NCBI RefSeq assembly: GCF_900638555.1
Contig: NZ_LR134525.1
Location: 1,550,001 to 1,614,000 of the forward strand
Origin: Neisseria meningitidis
GTDB taxonomy: Bacteria > Pseudomonadota > Gammaproteobacteria > Burkholderiales > Neisseriaceae
Direction of reading: 5' to 3'
DNA: 64,000 nucleotides
Shown here: one piece after another, positions 23,442 through 32,511 of the stretch
How the letters are laid out: every line of letters begins with the position of its first letter
Numbering within the stretch: the stretch's first letter is position 1
Notes under the pieces: model-generated
Told to the model about the DNA's origin: nothing
Databases searched by the model: none
Seen by the model: the letters and a program-made list of their open reading frames with translations, nothing else
Position numbers and translations under genes: made by a program

Positions 23442-23475
23442 AAATGCCGTCTGAACCGTTGTTCGGACGGCATTT
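23442..23475. terminator. fba terminator with mismatched DUS
   Basis: AAATGCCGTCTGAAC (23442-23456) pairs with GTTCGGACGGCATTT (23461-23475). One arm is a perfect DUS, the other has T>C giving a G-T pair on one side. Confidence 0.7.
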
Positions 23476-23550
23476 GATTTTTGCTTCTTTGACCTGCCTC
23501 ATTGATGCAGTATGCAAAAAAAGATACCATAACCAAAATGTTTATATATT

Positions 23551-24592
<1,042 letters not shown>

Positions 24593-24600
24593 CCATTGTG

Positions 24601-24645
24601 AAAATGCCGTCCGAACACGATAATTTACCGTTCGGACGGCATTTT
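24601..24645. terminator. fHbp terminator built from a DUS variant
   Basis: A perfect 16-bp stem (24601-24616 with 24630-24645) ending in TTTTT. Both arms carry GCCGTCCGAA, that is a matched change in each arm relative to the DUS, so the stem is kept but the uptake signal is weakened. Confidence 0.85.
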
Positions 24646-24731
24646 TGCGCCATACCGCCCTAGGATACGACGGCACGGCAGGCAAGCCGGTTTCACTATA
24701 TAATGCCGTCTGAACCAACGAGAACCACACC

Positions 24732-25409
24732 ATGCAAGCCGATTTCAACCGCCCCGTCCTCGCCGTCGATACCGGAACTTCCTATTTGTCGCTCGCGCTG
24801 CGCGCCGACGGCGAAACCTGCCTGTTCCATCAGGAAGTCGGCAGCCGCCAGTCCGCACTGATTCTGCCGGAAATCCGCACGTTGTTTCACGATGCAGGCA
24901 TTACCGCCGCCGATTTGGGGGCGATTGTTTATGCGAAAGGCCCCGGCGCGTTTACGGGACTGCGTATCGGCATCGGCGTGGCGCAAGGTTTGGCAACGCC
25001 GTTTGATACTCCTTTAATCGGCGTACCCTCGCTCGATGCCGCCGCCTCGCTGCCGCCGCCGCAAAGCTGCATCCTTGCCGCTGCGGACGCACGTATGGGC
25101 GAAGTGTTTTATGCATGGTTCGACACGCTGAACCGCCGCCGTTTGAGCGATTATCAGGTCGGTCGGGCGGCAGACATCCGGCTGCCGGAAGGATGCGCCT
25201 TTTCAGACGGCATCGGCAATGCGTTCGCGCTGGAAAACCGTCCGCCCTTCTCAGGCAAACCCGATATGCCGACCGCCGCCGACTTCCTCAATCTGGCGGC
25301 TGAAGGCGGTTTTCCCGCCGTCGCTGCGGCACACGCCGAGCTGCTCTACGTCCGCAACAAAATCGCCTTGACTGCCAAAGAACAGGCGGAACGGAGGGCG
25401 CGCCTGTGA
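24732..25409 (+). CDS. tsaB: tRNA threonylcarbamoyladenosine biosynthesis protein TsaB
   Basis: TsaB is the actin-fold dimer partner of TsaD in making t6A37 on ANN-decoding tRNAs. The 225-residue protein starts VLAVDTGTSYLSLAL and has the conserved YAKGPGAFTGLRIGIGVAQGLA region (about residues 71-92). An in-frame DUS gives FSDGIGNA (near 25203). The stop overlaps the GTG start of rimI (GTGA), and the UDG-like gene overlaps rimI in turn. The three form a tight operon. Confidence 0.95.
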   Translation: MQADFNRPVLAVDTGTSYLSLALRADGETCLFHQEVGSRQSALILPEIRTLFHDAGITAADLGAIVYAKGPGAFTGLRIGIGVAQGLATPFDTPLIGVPSLDAAASLPPPQSCILAAADARMGEVFYAWFDTLNRRRLSDYQVGRAADIRLPEGCAFSDGIGNAFALENRPPFSGKPDMPTAADFLNLAAEGGFPAVAAAHAELLYVRNKIALTAKEQAERRARL

Positions 25410-25846
25410 ACATCCGCCGCGCCGTTTATGCCGATTGCGCCGCACTCGCCGCGCTCGATGCCGTCTGCAACCCGTCCGCGTGGACGCAACGCCAATTTGA
25501 GTCCGCACTGGTTTCGCCGTCCGAACAGGTTTTCCTTGCGGAAAAAGACGGCGGGATTGCCGCCTTTATCGTTTGGCAGAACCTGCCCGACGAATCCGAA
25601 CTGCACCTGATTGCCACCGCGCCCGAATGCCGCCGCCAAGGAATTGCGTCCGCCCTGCTCGAATATTGGTTCACACATCTGCCCGAAGACACGCAACGCC
25701 TGCTGCTCGAAGTCCGTGCAGGCAACACCGCCGCACAGGCACTGTACACGGCGCACGGCTTCAGCATTACGGGCAGGCGGAAAAACTATTACCGTACAGC
25801 CGACGGTAAAACCGAAGATGCCGTCTTAATGGAGAAAATATGTTAA
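25406..25846 (+). CDS. rimI: ribosomal protein S18-alanine N-acetyltransferase RimI
   Basis: The 146-residue GNAT enzyme acetylates the N-terminal alanine of S18. The acetyl-CoA loop is RRQGIASALLEYW (about residues 78-90), and the ending HGFSITGRRKNYY is typical of RimI. It uses a GTG start at 25406 that overlaps the tsaB stop by 4 bases. The pairing of tsaB with rimI is common in bacteria. Confidence 0.93.
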   Translation: MNIRRAVYADCAALAALDAVCNPSAWTQRQFESALVSPSEQVFLAEKDGGIAAFIVWQNLPDESELHLIATAPECRRQGIASALLEYWFTHLPEDTQRLLLEVRAGNTAAQALYTAHGFSITGRRKNYYRTADGKTEDAVLMEKIC

Positions 25847-26577
25847 GCGCGCGCTACCTCCACCTGCACGAAGCTTTGGGTTTGGGTCCGATGTGGCTGA
25901 AACAGGCCGCCGCCGTCCTGCCGCCCAAAAACACACCCGCACCCTCGGCACAGGCACGTCCCCAAACCGTCCGCGCCGCCCCGATCCGCCCTTCCCAACC
26001 CCATAACGGTCAGGCGCGGCTCGAAACGATGAAAGCGTTGGAAACCGCCGCCGTACATACGCGCAAACCCGCGCCTGAAACCGAAACGCCCCCGCCCGGC
26101 CTTTCAGACGGCATCGCCCCCGTTCCCGCCGCTTCGGGCATAACCAAACTTGCCGTCGTCAGCCTTTGCCCACCGATTGAGGATGCGGTTTACGGGCAAC
26201 TGTTCTACGGCAAAGCGGGTGTTCTGCTTGACAACATACTCAAAGCCGTAGGACTGGATGCCGCCTATGTCCACAAAACCTGTTGGGTGAAAACCGCCGC
26301 CGTCGGCAACCCGATGCCGTCTGAAGCGGCAATCGAAACCGCGACGGTTTCCGTCATGCAGGAACTCGACGGCTGCCGCGCCCCCGCCGTCCTATTCCTC
26401 GGACAGGCGTTTGTCAACCCGGAACGGCAGGCGATGATTGAAACTTTGTGCGGCAGCCGTCCCTTCTTCATCATCGACCATCCCGCCCGGCTTTTACGCC
26501 AACCCGAACTCAAAGCCCGCGCCTGGCAGGTGTTGAAACAGTTGAAACGCGCCTTGCGGCAAGGCGGCGGCAGTTGA
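25840..26577 (+). CDS. uracil-DNA glycosylase superfamily protein, divergent
   Basis: The 245-residue product has an N-terminal Ala/Pro-rich linker (about 25-95) and a C-terminal UDG-like domain. EDAVYGQLFYGKAGVLLDNIL resembles family 4/5 motif A plus GxAGxLLD, and IDHPARLLRQPELK resembles the HPSxLL motif. The leading GEAPG of active family 4 enzymes is replaced by SLCPP, and the four Fe-S cysteines of that family are not evident. It may be a degenerate glycosylase or one of altered specificity. The start overlaps the rimI end by 7 bases. Two DUS are translated in frame (LSDGIAP, PMPSEAA). Confidence 0.75.
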   Translation: MLSARYLHLHEALGLGPMWLKQAAAVLPPKNTPAPSAQARPQTVRAAPIRPSQPHNGQARLETMKALETAAVHTRKPAPETETPPPGLSDGIAPVPAASGITKLAVVSLCPPIEDAVYGQLFYGKAGVLLDNILKAVGLDAAYVHKTCWVKTAAVGNPMPSEAAIETATVSVMQELDGCRAPAVLFLGQAFVNPERQAMIETLCGSRPFFIIDHPARLLRQPELKARAWQVLKQLKRALRQGGGS

Positions 26578-26638
26578 AGCGCACCGCACGGGGCGGTAGA
26601 ATCGCAACTGCGTCCCAATATCTGACAGAAAGCACAAA

Positions 26639-27280
26639 ATGACCGATTTCCGCCAAGATTTCCTCAAATTCTCCCTCGCCCAAAATGTTTTGAAATTCGG
26701 CGAATTCACCACCAAAGCCGGACGGCGGTCGCCCTATTTCTTCAATGCCGGCCTCTTTAACGACGGCTTGTCCACGCTGCAACTGGCAAAATTTTACGCA
26801 CAATCCATCATTGAAAGCGGCATCCGATTCGATATGCTGTTCGGCCCCGCCTACAAAGGCATTATTTTGGCGGCGGCAACCGCGATGATGCTGGCGGAAA
26901 AAGGCGTGAACGTCCCGTTTGCCTACAACCGCAAAGAAGCCAAAGACCACGGCGAAGGCGGCGTGTTGGTCGGCGCGCCGCTTAAAGGGCGCGTGCTGAT
27001 TATCGACGACGTGATTTCCGCCGGCACATCCGTACGCGAATCGATCAAACTGATTGAAGCGGAGGGTGCAACCCCCGCCGGTGTCGCCATCGCGCTCGAC
27101 CGCATGGAAAAAGGCACGGGTGAATTGAGCGCGGTTCAGGAAGTGGAAAAACAATACGGCCTGCCCGTCGCCCCCATCGCCAGCCTGAACGATTTGTTTA
27201 TTCTGTTGCAAAACAACCCCGAATTCGGACAGTTCCTCGAACCCGTCCGAGCCTACCGTCGGCAGTACGGCGTAGAATAA
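26639..27280 (+). CDS. pyrE: orotate phosphoribosyltransferase
   Basis: PyrE joins orotate to PRPP to form OMP in pyrimidine synthesis. The 213-residue protein shows TKAGRRSPYFFNAGLF near the N-terminus, GPAYKGI, the lysine-rich AYNRKEAKDHGEGG flexible loop (about 98-111) and the PRPP loop VLIIDDVISAGTSV (about 118-131). It lies 61 bp after the UDG-like gene and may share its transcript. Confidence 0.97.
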   Translation: MTDFRQDFLKFSLAQNVLKFGEFTTKAGRRSPYFFNAGLFNDGLSTLQLAKFYAQSIIESGIRFDMLFGPAYKGIILAAATAMMLAEKGVNVPFAYNRKEAKDHGEGGVLVGAPLKGRVLIIDDVISAGTSVRESIKLIEAEGATPAGVAIALDRMEKGTGELSAVQEVEKQYGLPVAPIASLNDLFILLQNNPEFGQFLEPVRAYRRQYGVE

Positions 27281-27353
27281 AAACAAAGCATATGCCGTCT
27301 GAACCGCCTTACGCCTCAGACGGCATCAAACCTGACACACACGAGGAAATACC

Positions 27354-27788
27354 ATGCCCGCCTGTTTCTGCCCCCACTGCAAAACCCGTCTCTGGGTCAA
27401 AGAAACCCAACTCAATGTCGCCCAAGGCTTCGTCGTCTGCCAAAAATGCGAAGGAATGTTTAAAGCCAAAGACCATCTGGCAAGCACGAAAGAACCCATA
27501 TTCAACGATTTGCCCGAAGCTGTTTCGGATGTCAAACTCGTTCACCGCATCGGCACGAGCGCCATCGGCAAGAAACAGATTTCCCGTGACGAAATCGCCG
27601 GCATCCTCAACGGCGGCACAACCCAGCCCGATATTCCGCCCGCAACCGCCGCCACCCCTGCTGCCGCACCGCAGGTTACCGTACCGCCCGCCGCGCCCGC
27701 CCGTCAGGATGGGTTCAACTGGACGATTGCAACCCTGTTTGCCCTTATCGTCCTCATTATGCAGCTTTCCTACCTCGTCATCCTATGA
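27354..27788 (+). CDS. MJ0042-type zinc-ribbon membrane protein
   Basis: The 144-residue protein has an N-terminal zinc ribbon with CxxC pairs (CPHCKTRLW and VCQKCEGMF), a central Pro/Ala-rich linker (about 83-118) and one C-terminal transmembrane helix (about 122-142, WTIATLFALIVLIMQLSYLV). Such zinc_ribbon_4/5 proteins are common in beta-proteobacteria; their role is not defined. The preceding DUS pair (27294-27325) separates it from pyrE. Its stop overlaps the argA start (ATGA), so both are translated together. Confidence 0.85.
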   Translation: MPACFCPHCKTRLWVKETQLNVAQGFVVCQKCEGMFKAKDHLASTKEPIFNDLPEAVSDVKLVHRIGTSAIGKKQISRDEIAGILNGGTTQPDIPPATAATPAAAPQVTVPPAAPARQDGFNWTIATLFALIVLIMQLSYLVIL

Positions 27789-29095
27789 GCGCGCCCGACC
27801 TCTTTGTCGCCCACTTCCGCGAAGCCGCCCCCTACATCCGCCAAATGCGCGGCAAAACGCTGGTCGCCGGCATAGACGACCGCCTGCTCGAAGGTGATAC
27901 CTTAAACAAGCTCGCCGCCGACATCGGGCTTTTGTCGCAACTGGGCATCAGGCTCGTCCTCATCCACGGCGCGCGCCACTTCCTCGACCGCCACGCCGCC
28001 GCGCAAGGCCGCACGCCGCATTATTGCCGGGGCTTGCGCGTTACCGACGAAACCTCGCTCGAACAGGCGCAGCAGTTTGCCGGCACCGTCCGCAGCCGTT
28101 TTGAAGCCGCATTGTGCGGCAGCGTTTCCGGGTTCGCGCGCGCGCCTTCCGTCCCGCTCATATCGGGCAACTTCCTGACCGCCCGTCCGATAGGTGTGAT
28201 TGACGGAACCGATATGGAGTACGCGGGCGTTATCCGCAAAACCGACACCGCCGCCCTCCGTTTCCAACTCGACGCGGGCAATATCGTCTGGCTGCCGCCG
28301 CTCGGACATTCCTACGGCGGCAAGACCTTCTATCTCGATATGCTTCAAACCGCCGCCTCCGTCGCCGTCTCGCTTCAGGCCGAAAAACTCGTTTACCTGA
28401 CCCTTTCAGACGGCATTTCCCGCCCCGACGGCACGCTCGCCGAAACCCTCTCGGCACAGGAAGCGCAATCGCTGGCGGAACACGCCGGCGGCGAAACGCG
28501 ACGGCTGATTTCGTCCACCGTTGCCGCGCTCGAAGGCGGCGTGCATCGCGTCCAAATCCTCAACGGTGCCTCCGACGGCAGCCTGCTGCAAGAACTCTTC
28601 ACCCGCAACGGCATCGGCACATCCATTGCCAAAGAAGCCTTCGTCTCCATCCGGCAGGCGCACAGCGGCGACATCCCGCACATCGCCGCCCTCATCCGCC
28701 CGCTGGAAGAACAGGGCATCCTGCTGCACCGCAGCCGCGAATACCTCGAAAACCACATTTCCGAATTTTCCATCCTCGAACACGACGGCAACCTGTACGG
28801 TTGCGCCGCCCTGAAAACCTTTGCCGAAGCCGATTGCGGCGAAATCGCCTGCCTTGCCGTCTCGCCGCAGGCACAGGACGGCGGCTACGGCGAACGCCTG
28901 CTTGCCCACATTATCGATAAGGCGCGCGGCATAGGCATAAGCAGGCTGTTCGCACTGTCCACAAATACCGGCGAATGGTTTGCCGAACGCGGCTTTCAGA
29001 CGGCATCGGAAGACGAGTTGCCCGAAACGCGGCGCAAAGACTACCGCAGCAACGGACGAAACTCACATATTCTGGTACGTCGCCTGCACCGCTGA
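27785..29095 (+). CDS. argA: N-acetylglutamate synthase
   Basis: ArgA acetylates glutamate, the first step of arginine synthesis. The 436-residue protein has an amino-acid-kinase-like N-terminal domain (about 20-285, with RLVLIHGARHF) and a C-terminal GNAT domain (about 290-436, with LAVSPQAQDGGYGERLLAHI). This is the classical ArgA domain layout and length. An in-frame DUS encodes LSDGISR (near 28405) and another ends QTASE (near 28998). The start overlaps the upstream gene by 4 bases. Confidence 0.95.
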   Translation: MSAPDLFVAHFREAAPYIRQMRGKTLVAGIDDRLLEGDTLNKLAADIGLLSQLGIRLVLIHGARHFLDRHAAAQGRTPHYCRGLRVTDETSLEQAQQFAGTVRSRFEAALCGSVSGFARAPSVPLISGNFLTARPIGVIDGTDMEYAGVIRKTDTAALRFQLDAGNIVWLPPLGHSYGGKTFYLDMLQTAASVAVSLQAEKLVYLTLSDGISRPDGTLAETLSAQEAQSLAEHAGGETRRLISSTVAALEGGVHRVQILNGASDGSLLQELFTRNGIGTSIAKEAFVSIRQAHSGDIPHIAALIRPLEEQGILLHRSREYLENHISEFSILEHDGNLYGCAALKTFAEADCGEIACLAVSPQAQDGGYGERLLAHIIDKARGIGISRLFALSTNTGEWFAERGFQTASEDELPETRRKDYRSNGRNSHILVRRLHR

Positions 29096-29117
29096 CCGCA
29101 ACGGAAAGCCGCCGCAG

Positions 29118-29151
29118 AAATGCCGTCTGAACCCCGTTTCAGACGGCATTT
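29118..29151. terminator. DUS-paired terminator after argA
   Basis: A 14-bp stem (29118-29131 with 29138-29151) around CCCCG, ending in TTT. Confidence 0.75.
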
Positions 29152-29190
29152 CCCCGATTATAAAGACCTGCCCAACCCTCAAGGACCCCG

Positions 29191-31206
29191 ATGAAATCCT
29201 ACCCCGACCCCTACCGCCATTTTGAAAACCTCGATTCCGCCGAAACGCAAAACTTCGCTGCTGAAGCGAATGCCGAAACGCGCGCGCGTTTTTTAAACAA
29301 CGACAAGGCGCGCGCGCTTTCAGACGGCATTTTGAATCAAATGCAGGACACGCGGCAGATTCCGTTTTGTCAGGAACACCGCGCGCGGATGTACCATTTC
29401 CATCAGGACGCAGAATATCCGAAGGGCGTGTACCGCGTGTGTACCGCGGCGACATACCGTTCCGGCTATCCCGGGTGGAAAATCCTGTTTTCAGTGGCGG
29501 ATTTCGACGAATTGCTCGGCGACGATGTATATTTGGGCGGCGTGTCGCACTTGGTGGAACAGCCCAACCGTGCGTTGTTAACACTGAGCAAATCGGGCGG
29601 CGATACGGCGTACACGCTGGAAGTGGATTTGGAAGCAGGGGAGTTGGTAGAAGGCGGTTTTCACTTTCCGGCAGGCAAAAACCATGTGTCGTGGCGCGAT
29701 GAAAACAGCGTGTGGGGGTGTCCGGCTTGGGGCGAACGCCAGTTGACCGAATCGGGCTATCCGCGCGAGGTGTGGCTGGTGGAACGCGGCAAGAGTTTCG
29801 AGGAAAGCCTGCCTGTGTATCAAATCGATAAAGGTGCAATGATGGTGAACGCGTGGCGTTATCTCGATCCGCAAGGTTCGCCGATTGATTTGATTGAAGC
29901 GTCGGACGGTTTTTACACCAAAACCTATTTGCAGGTGTCGTCGGAAGGCGAGGCGAAACCGTTAAACCTGCCCAACGATTGCGACGTGGCCGGCTATCTA
30001 GCCGGACATCTTTTGCTGACATTGCGTAAAGACTGGCACCGCGCGAACCAAAGCTATCCGAGCGGCGCATTGGTGGCAGTAAAATTAAACCGAGGCGAAC
30101 TCGGGGCGGCGCAGCTTTTGTTTGCGCCCGATGAAACGCAGGCATTGGAAAGCGTGGAAACGACCAAGCGTTTTGTGGTGGCGAGCCTGCTGGAAAACGT
30201 ACAAGGCCGTCTGAAAGCGTGGCGGTTTGCCGACGGCAAATGGCAGGAAGTCGAACTACCGCGCCTGCCTTCGGGCGCGTTGGAAATGACCGACCAGCCA
30301 TGGGGCGGCGATGTGGTTTACCTTGCCGCCAGTGATTTCACTACGCCGCTGACGCTGTTTGCGCTGGATTTGAACGTGATGGAACTGACCGTCATGCGCC
30401 GTCAGCCGCAGCAGTTCGATTCAGACGGCATCAACGTGCAGCAGTTTTGGACGACTTCGGCCGACGGCGAGCGTATTCCTTATTTTCACGTCGGCAAAAA
30501 CGCCGCCCCCGACACGCCGACTTTGGTTTATGCATACGGCGGTTTTGGCATTCCCGAGTTGCCGCATTATTTGGGCAGCGTCGGCAAATATTGGCTGGAA
30601 GAGGGCAATGCCTTTGTGTTGGCAAACATCCGCGGCGGCGGCGAGTTCGGCCCGCGCTGGCATCAGGCGGCGCAGGGAATCAGCAAACACAAAAGCGTCG
30701 ACGATTTGCTTGCCGTCGTGCGCGATTTGTCCGAACGCGGTATCAGTTCGCCCCAACACATCGGCTTGCAGGGCGGCAGCAACGGCGGCCTGATTACCGC
30801 CGCCGCCTTCGTGCGCGAACCGCAAAGCATCGGCGCGCTGGTGTGCGAAGTGCCGCTGACCGATATGATCCGCTATCCGCTGCTCTCCGCCGGCGCAAGC
30901 TGGACGGACGAATACGGCAACCCGCAGAAATACGAAGTCTGCAAATGCCGGTTGGGCGAATTGTCGCCGTATCACAATCTTTCAGACGGCATCGATTATC
31001 CGCCAGCGCTCATTACCACCAGCCTCAGCGACGACCGCGTCCATCCTGCCCACGCGCTCAAGTTCTACGCCAAACTGCGCGAAACCTCCGCGCAATCTTG
31101 GCTCTACTCACCTGACGGCGGCGGCCATACCGGCAACGGCACCCAACGCGAATCCGCCGACGAACTCGCCTGCGTGTTGCTGTTTTTGAAAGAGTTTTTG
31201 GGCTAA
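29191..31206 (+). CDS. prolyl oligopeptidase family serine peptidase (S9A)
   Basis: The 671-residue enzyme has an N-terminal seven-bladed propeller-type region and a C-terminal alpha/beta hydrolase domain. The nucleophile is Ser530 in GGSNGG, with the Asp in SDDRVHPAH and the His in GGGHTGNG. VYAYGGFGIPELPHYLG is the oxyanion-strand region. No signal peptide is evident, so it is probably cytoplasmic and cleaves short proline peptides. At least three in-frame DUS give SDGI (near 29320, 30420 and 30980). The gene stands alone with an inverted AG-mucDUS terminator. Confidence 0.93.
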   Translation: MKSYPDPYRHFENLDSAETQNFAAEANAETRARFLNNDKARALSDGILNQMQDTRQIPFCQEHRARMYHFHQDAEYPKGVYRVCTAATYRSGYPGWKILFSVADFDELLGDDVYLGGVSHLVEQPNRALLTLSKSGGDTAYTLEVDLEAGELVEGGFHFPAGKNHVSWRDENSVWGCPAWGERQLTESGYPREVWLVERGKSFEESLPVYQIDKGAMMVNAWRYLDPQGSPIDLIEASDGFYTKTYLQVSSEGEAKPLNLPNDCDVAGYLAGHLLLTLRKDWHRANQSYPSGALVAVKLNRGELGAAQLLFAPDETQALESVETTKRFVVASLLENVQGRLKAWRFADGKWQEVELPRLPSGALEMTDQPWGGDVVYLAASDFTTPLTLFALDLNVMELTVMRRQPQQFDSDGINVQQFWTTSADGERIPYFHVGKNAAPDTPTLVYAYGGFGIPELPHYLGSVGKYWLEEGNAFVLANIRGGGEFGPRWHQAAQGISKHKSVDDLLAVVRDLSERGISSPQHIGLQGGSNGGLITAAAFVREPQSIGALVCEVPLTDMIRYPLLSAGASWTDEYGNPQKYEVCKCRLGELSPYHNLSDGIDYPPALITTSLSDDRVHPAHALKFYAKLRETSAQSWLYSPDGGGHTGNGTQRESADELACVLLFLKEFLG

Positions 31207-31236
31207 GGGCGGGGAGCGGCACTGCCGCCGCGAATG

Positions 31237-31278
31237 AAAAAAGGTCGTCTGAAACTGCTTTTTCAGACGACCTTTTTT
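31237..31278. terminator. AG-mucDUS paired terminator
   Basis: An 18-bp stem (31237-31254 with 31261-31278) using AGGTCGTCTGAA rather than the meningococcal DUS, with a T run. It lies between the convergent peptidase gene and mpeR. Confidence 0.85.
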
Positions 31279-31319
31279 AATGGTTGTTTCAAATCAAAAT
31301 ATCTATGCCGCCGGCCCCA

Positions 31320-32276
31320 TCAGCACTTCTTCACATCCGAAGGCAAAAATCCGTAATGCCGTCTGAACGCTTCGTTGAACCGTCCCGCGTGGCGGTAGCC
31401 GCAAAAGTGCATGGCGGCTTGGACGGTGCTGCCGGATTCGATGAGGGCGAGCGCGTGTTCCAGCCGCAGGCGGCGCAGGCATCCGGCGACGGTTTCGCCG
31501 GTTTGCGCTTTGAAATAGCGTTTCAGGTAGCATTCGTTCAGTCCGACGCGGCGGGCGATTTCGGCGATGGTCAGCGGACGGGCGAATTCGTGTTGCAGGA
31601 TGTCGGCGGCTTCGTCTATGCGCCGACGGCGGTAACCGTTGTCGTGGCGGCGGAAGGTGAAGCGCAATAATCGGGCGGAGAGTTCCAGCGCGGCGGCTTC
31701 GTCGGCAAGCAGGCCGAAGCCGTCCGATTCGAACGAGCGTTGCAGCAGTGGGCAGGCCGCCGCCGTCAGTGCCGCTGCGTTTTGCGCCAGCCGTTGCAGG
31801 GCGAATCGGCCTATCGTTTGCGGCGAAAACAGGCGTTCGTCCAGCAAGCCTTCGTCGTGCCAGCGGCGCAGTTTTTCCAGCGAAAAATCCAAATGCAGCG
31901 CGCACATGCCGCTGTTGTCGGGCAGCAGGGTTTCGGATACGTCCGCCAACTCGCCGCGTACCAGCCAGATTTCGCCGGCAGACGGGCGGTATTCCCTGCC
32001 GCCCATTTGTAACCGGTTCTGCCCCGACACCATGACGAACAAGGCGCAGTTGTGGCTGAAATTGTGGATTTCGGTGGGAAACGCGCCCGTTCCGCCGCCG
32101 CGCATCCGCGACAAGGTGATGCCCGAGTCGAAGCGGTTGATGCACATTTCCAGATGCAAACCGGGCTGTTTTGCCTGCGCAATGAGCGCGCTGTCGGAAC
32201 AGCCGTCCAACGCCCAGCCGGATTTATCGGAGCGGACATAGGTTTGGTACTGGCGGTAGATGGCGGCGGTGTTCAT
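31320..32276 (-). CDS. mpeR: AraC-family regulator MpeR
   Basis: The 318-residue protein has an N-terminal sensor-like half and a C-terminal AraC HTH pair (about 215-312, with PLTIAEIARRVGLNECYLKRYFKAQTG split by linker and FCGYRHAGRFNEAFRRHYGF). Sequence type and position next to siderophore-uptake genes match MpeR, the iron-repressed neisserial regulator that activates fetA and represses mtrF in the gonococcus. The start ATG 32276 has a poor ribosome site. A DUS is near the 3' end. Divergent from the binding-protein gene, with a 235-bp shared control region. Confidence 0.88.
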   Translation of the reverse strand: MNTAAIYRQYQTYVRSDKSGWALDGCSDSALIAQAKQPGLHLEMCINRFDSGITLSRMRGGGTGAFPTEIHNFSHNCALFVMVSGQNRLQMGGREYRPSAGEIWLVRGELADVSETLLPDNSGMCALHLDFSLEKLRRWHDEGLLDERLFSPQTIGRFALQRLAQNAAALTAAACPLLQRSFESDGFGLLADEAAALELSARLLRFTFRRHDNGYRRRRIDEAADILQHEFARPLTIAEIARRVGLNECYLKRYFKAQTGETVAGCLRRLRLEHALALIESGSTVQAAMHFCGYRHAGRFNEAFRRHYGFLPSDVKKC

Positions 32277-32320
32277 GATTGGATAGGAACGAGTTGTCTA
32301 ACAAATGAATTAAATAGGAA

Positions 32321-32333
32321 TTATTACCAATAA
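32321..32333. promoter_or_regulatory. inverted repeat TTATT-ACC-AATAA near the mpeR start
   Basis: A short AT-rich inverted repeat 45 bp upstream of mpeR. It is placed where a Fur site could act but matches the Fur consensus only weakly (about 9 of 19 on the best alignment). Confidence 0.3.
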
Positions 32334-32355
32334 TCAAGCGCAGGGATTGGTTGAA

Positions 32356-32400
32356 ACGGAAAAGGTCGTCTGAAAGGGTGTTTCAGACGACCTTTTCCGT
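32356..32400. terminator. AG-mucDUS hairpin, 20-bp perfect stem
   Basis: ACGGAAAAGGTCGTCTGAAA (32356-32375) pairs perfectly with 32381-32400 around GGGTG. It lies between the divergent mpeR and binding-protein promoters, so it may insulate them. Confidence 0.75.
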
Positions 32401-32432
32401 ATCGGGAATTTGTTTTGCCGTATCGGGAATTT
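32397..32432. promoter_or_regulatory. 15-bp direct repeat with 21-bp period, candidate AraC-type operator
   Basis: CCGTATCGGGAATTT occurs at 32397-32411 and again at 32418-32432, a centre-to-centre distance of 21 bp, or two helical turns. AraC-family activators typically bind two direct half-sites at this pitch, and mpeR is the neighbouring gene. Confidence 0.45.
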
Positions 32433-32469
32433 TGCGTTTTGCGGCGTGGTTTCTGCAGGTTGTTTGCTT

Positions 32470-32488
32470 AATAATAAACATTCTTATT
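32470..32488. promoter_or_regulatory. candidate Fur box before the siderophore-binding protein gene
   Basis: AATAATAAACATTCTTATT matches the 19-bp Fur consensus at 12 positions by my count. It lies 24 bp upstream of the GTG start of an iron-uptake gene. Confidence 0.45.
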
Positions 32489-32511
32489 CGTATGCAAAGG
32501 AACCGCACACC

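Noticed and set aside
29063-30301. 412-codon open frame antisense to the prolyl oligopeptidase gene
   Set aside because: Composition is Arg/Pro/Ser-rich and no motif is present; it mirrors the real gene.
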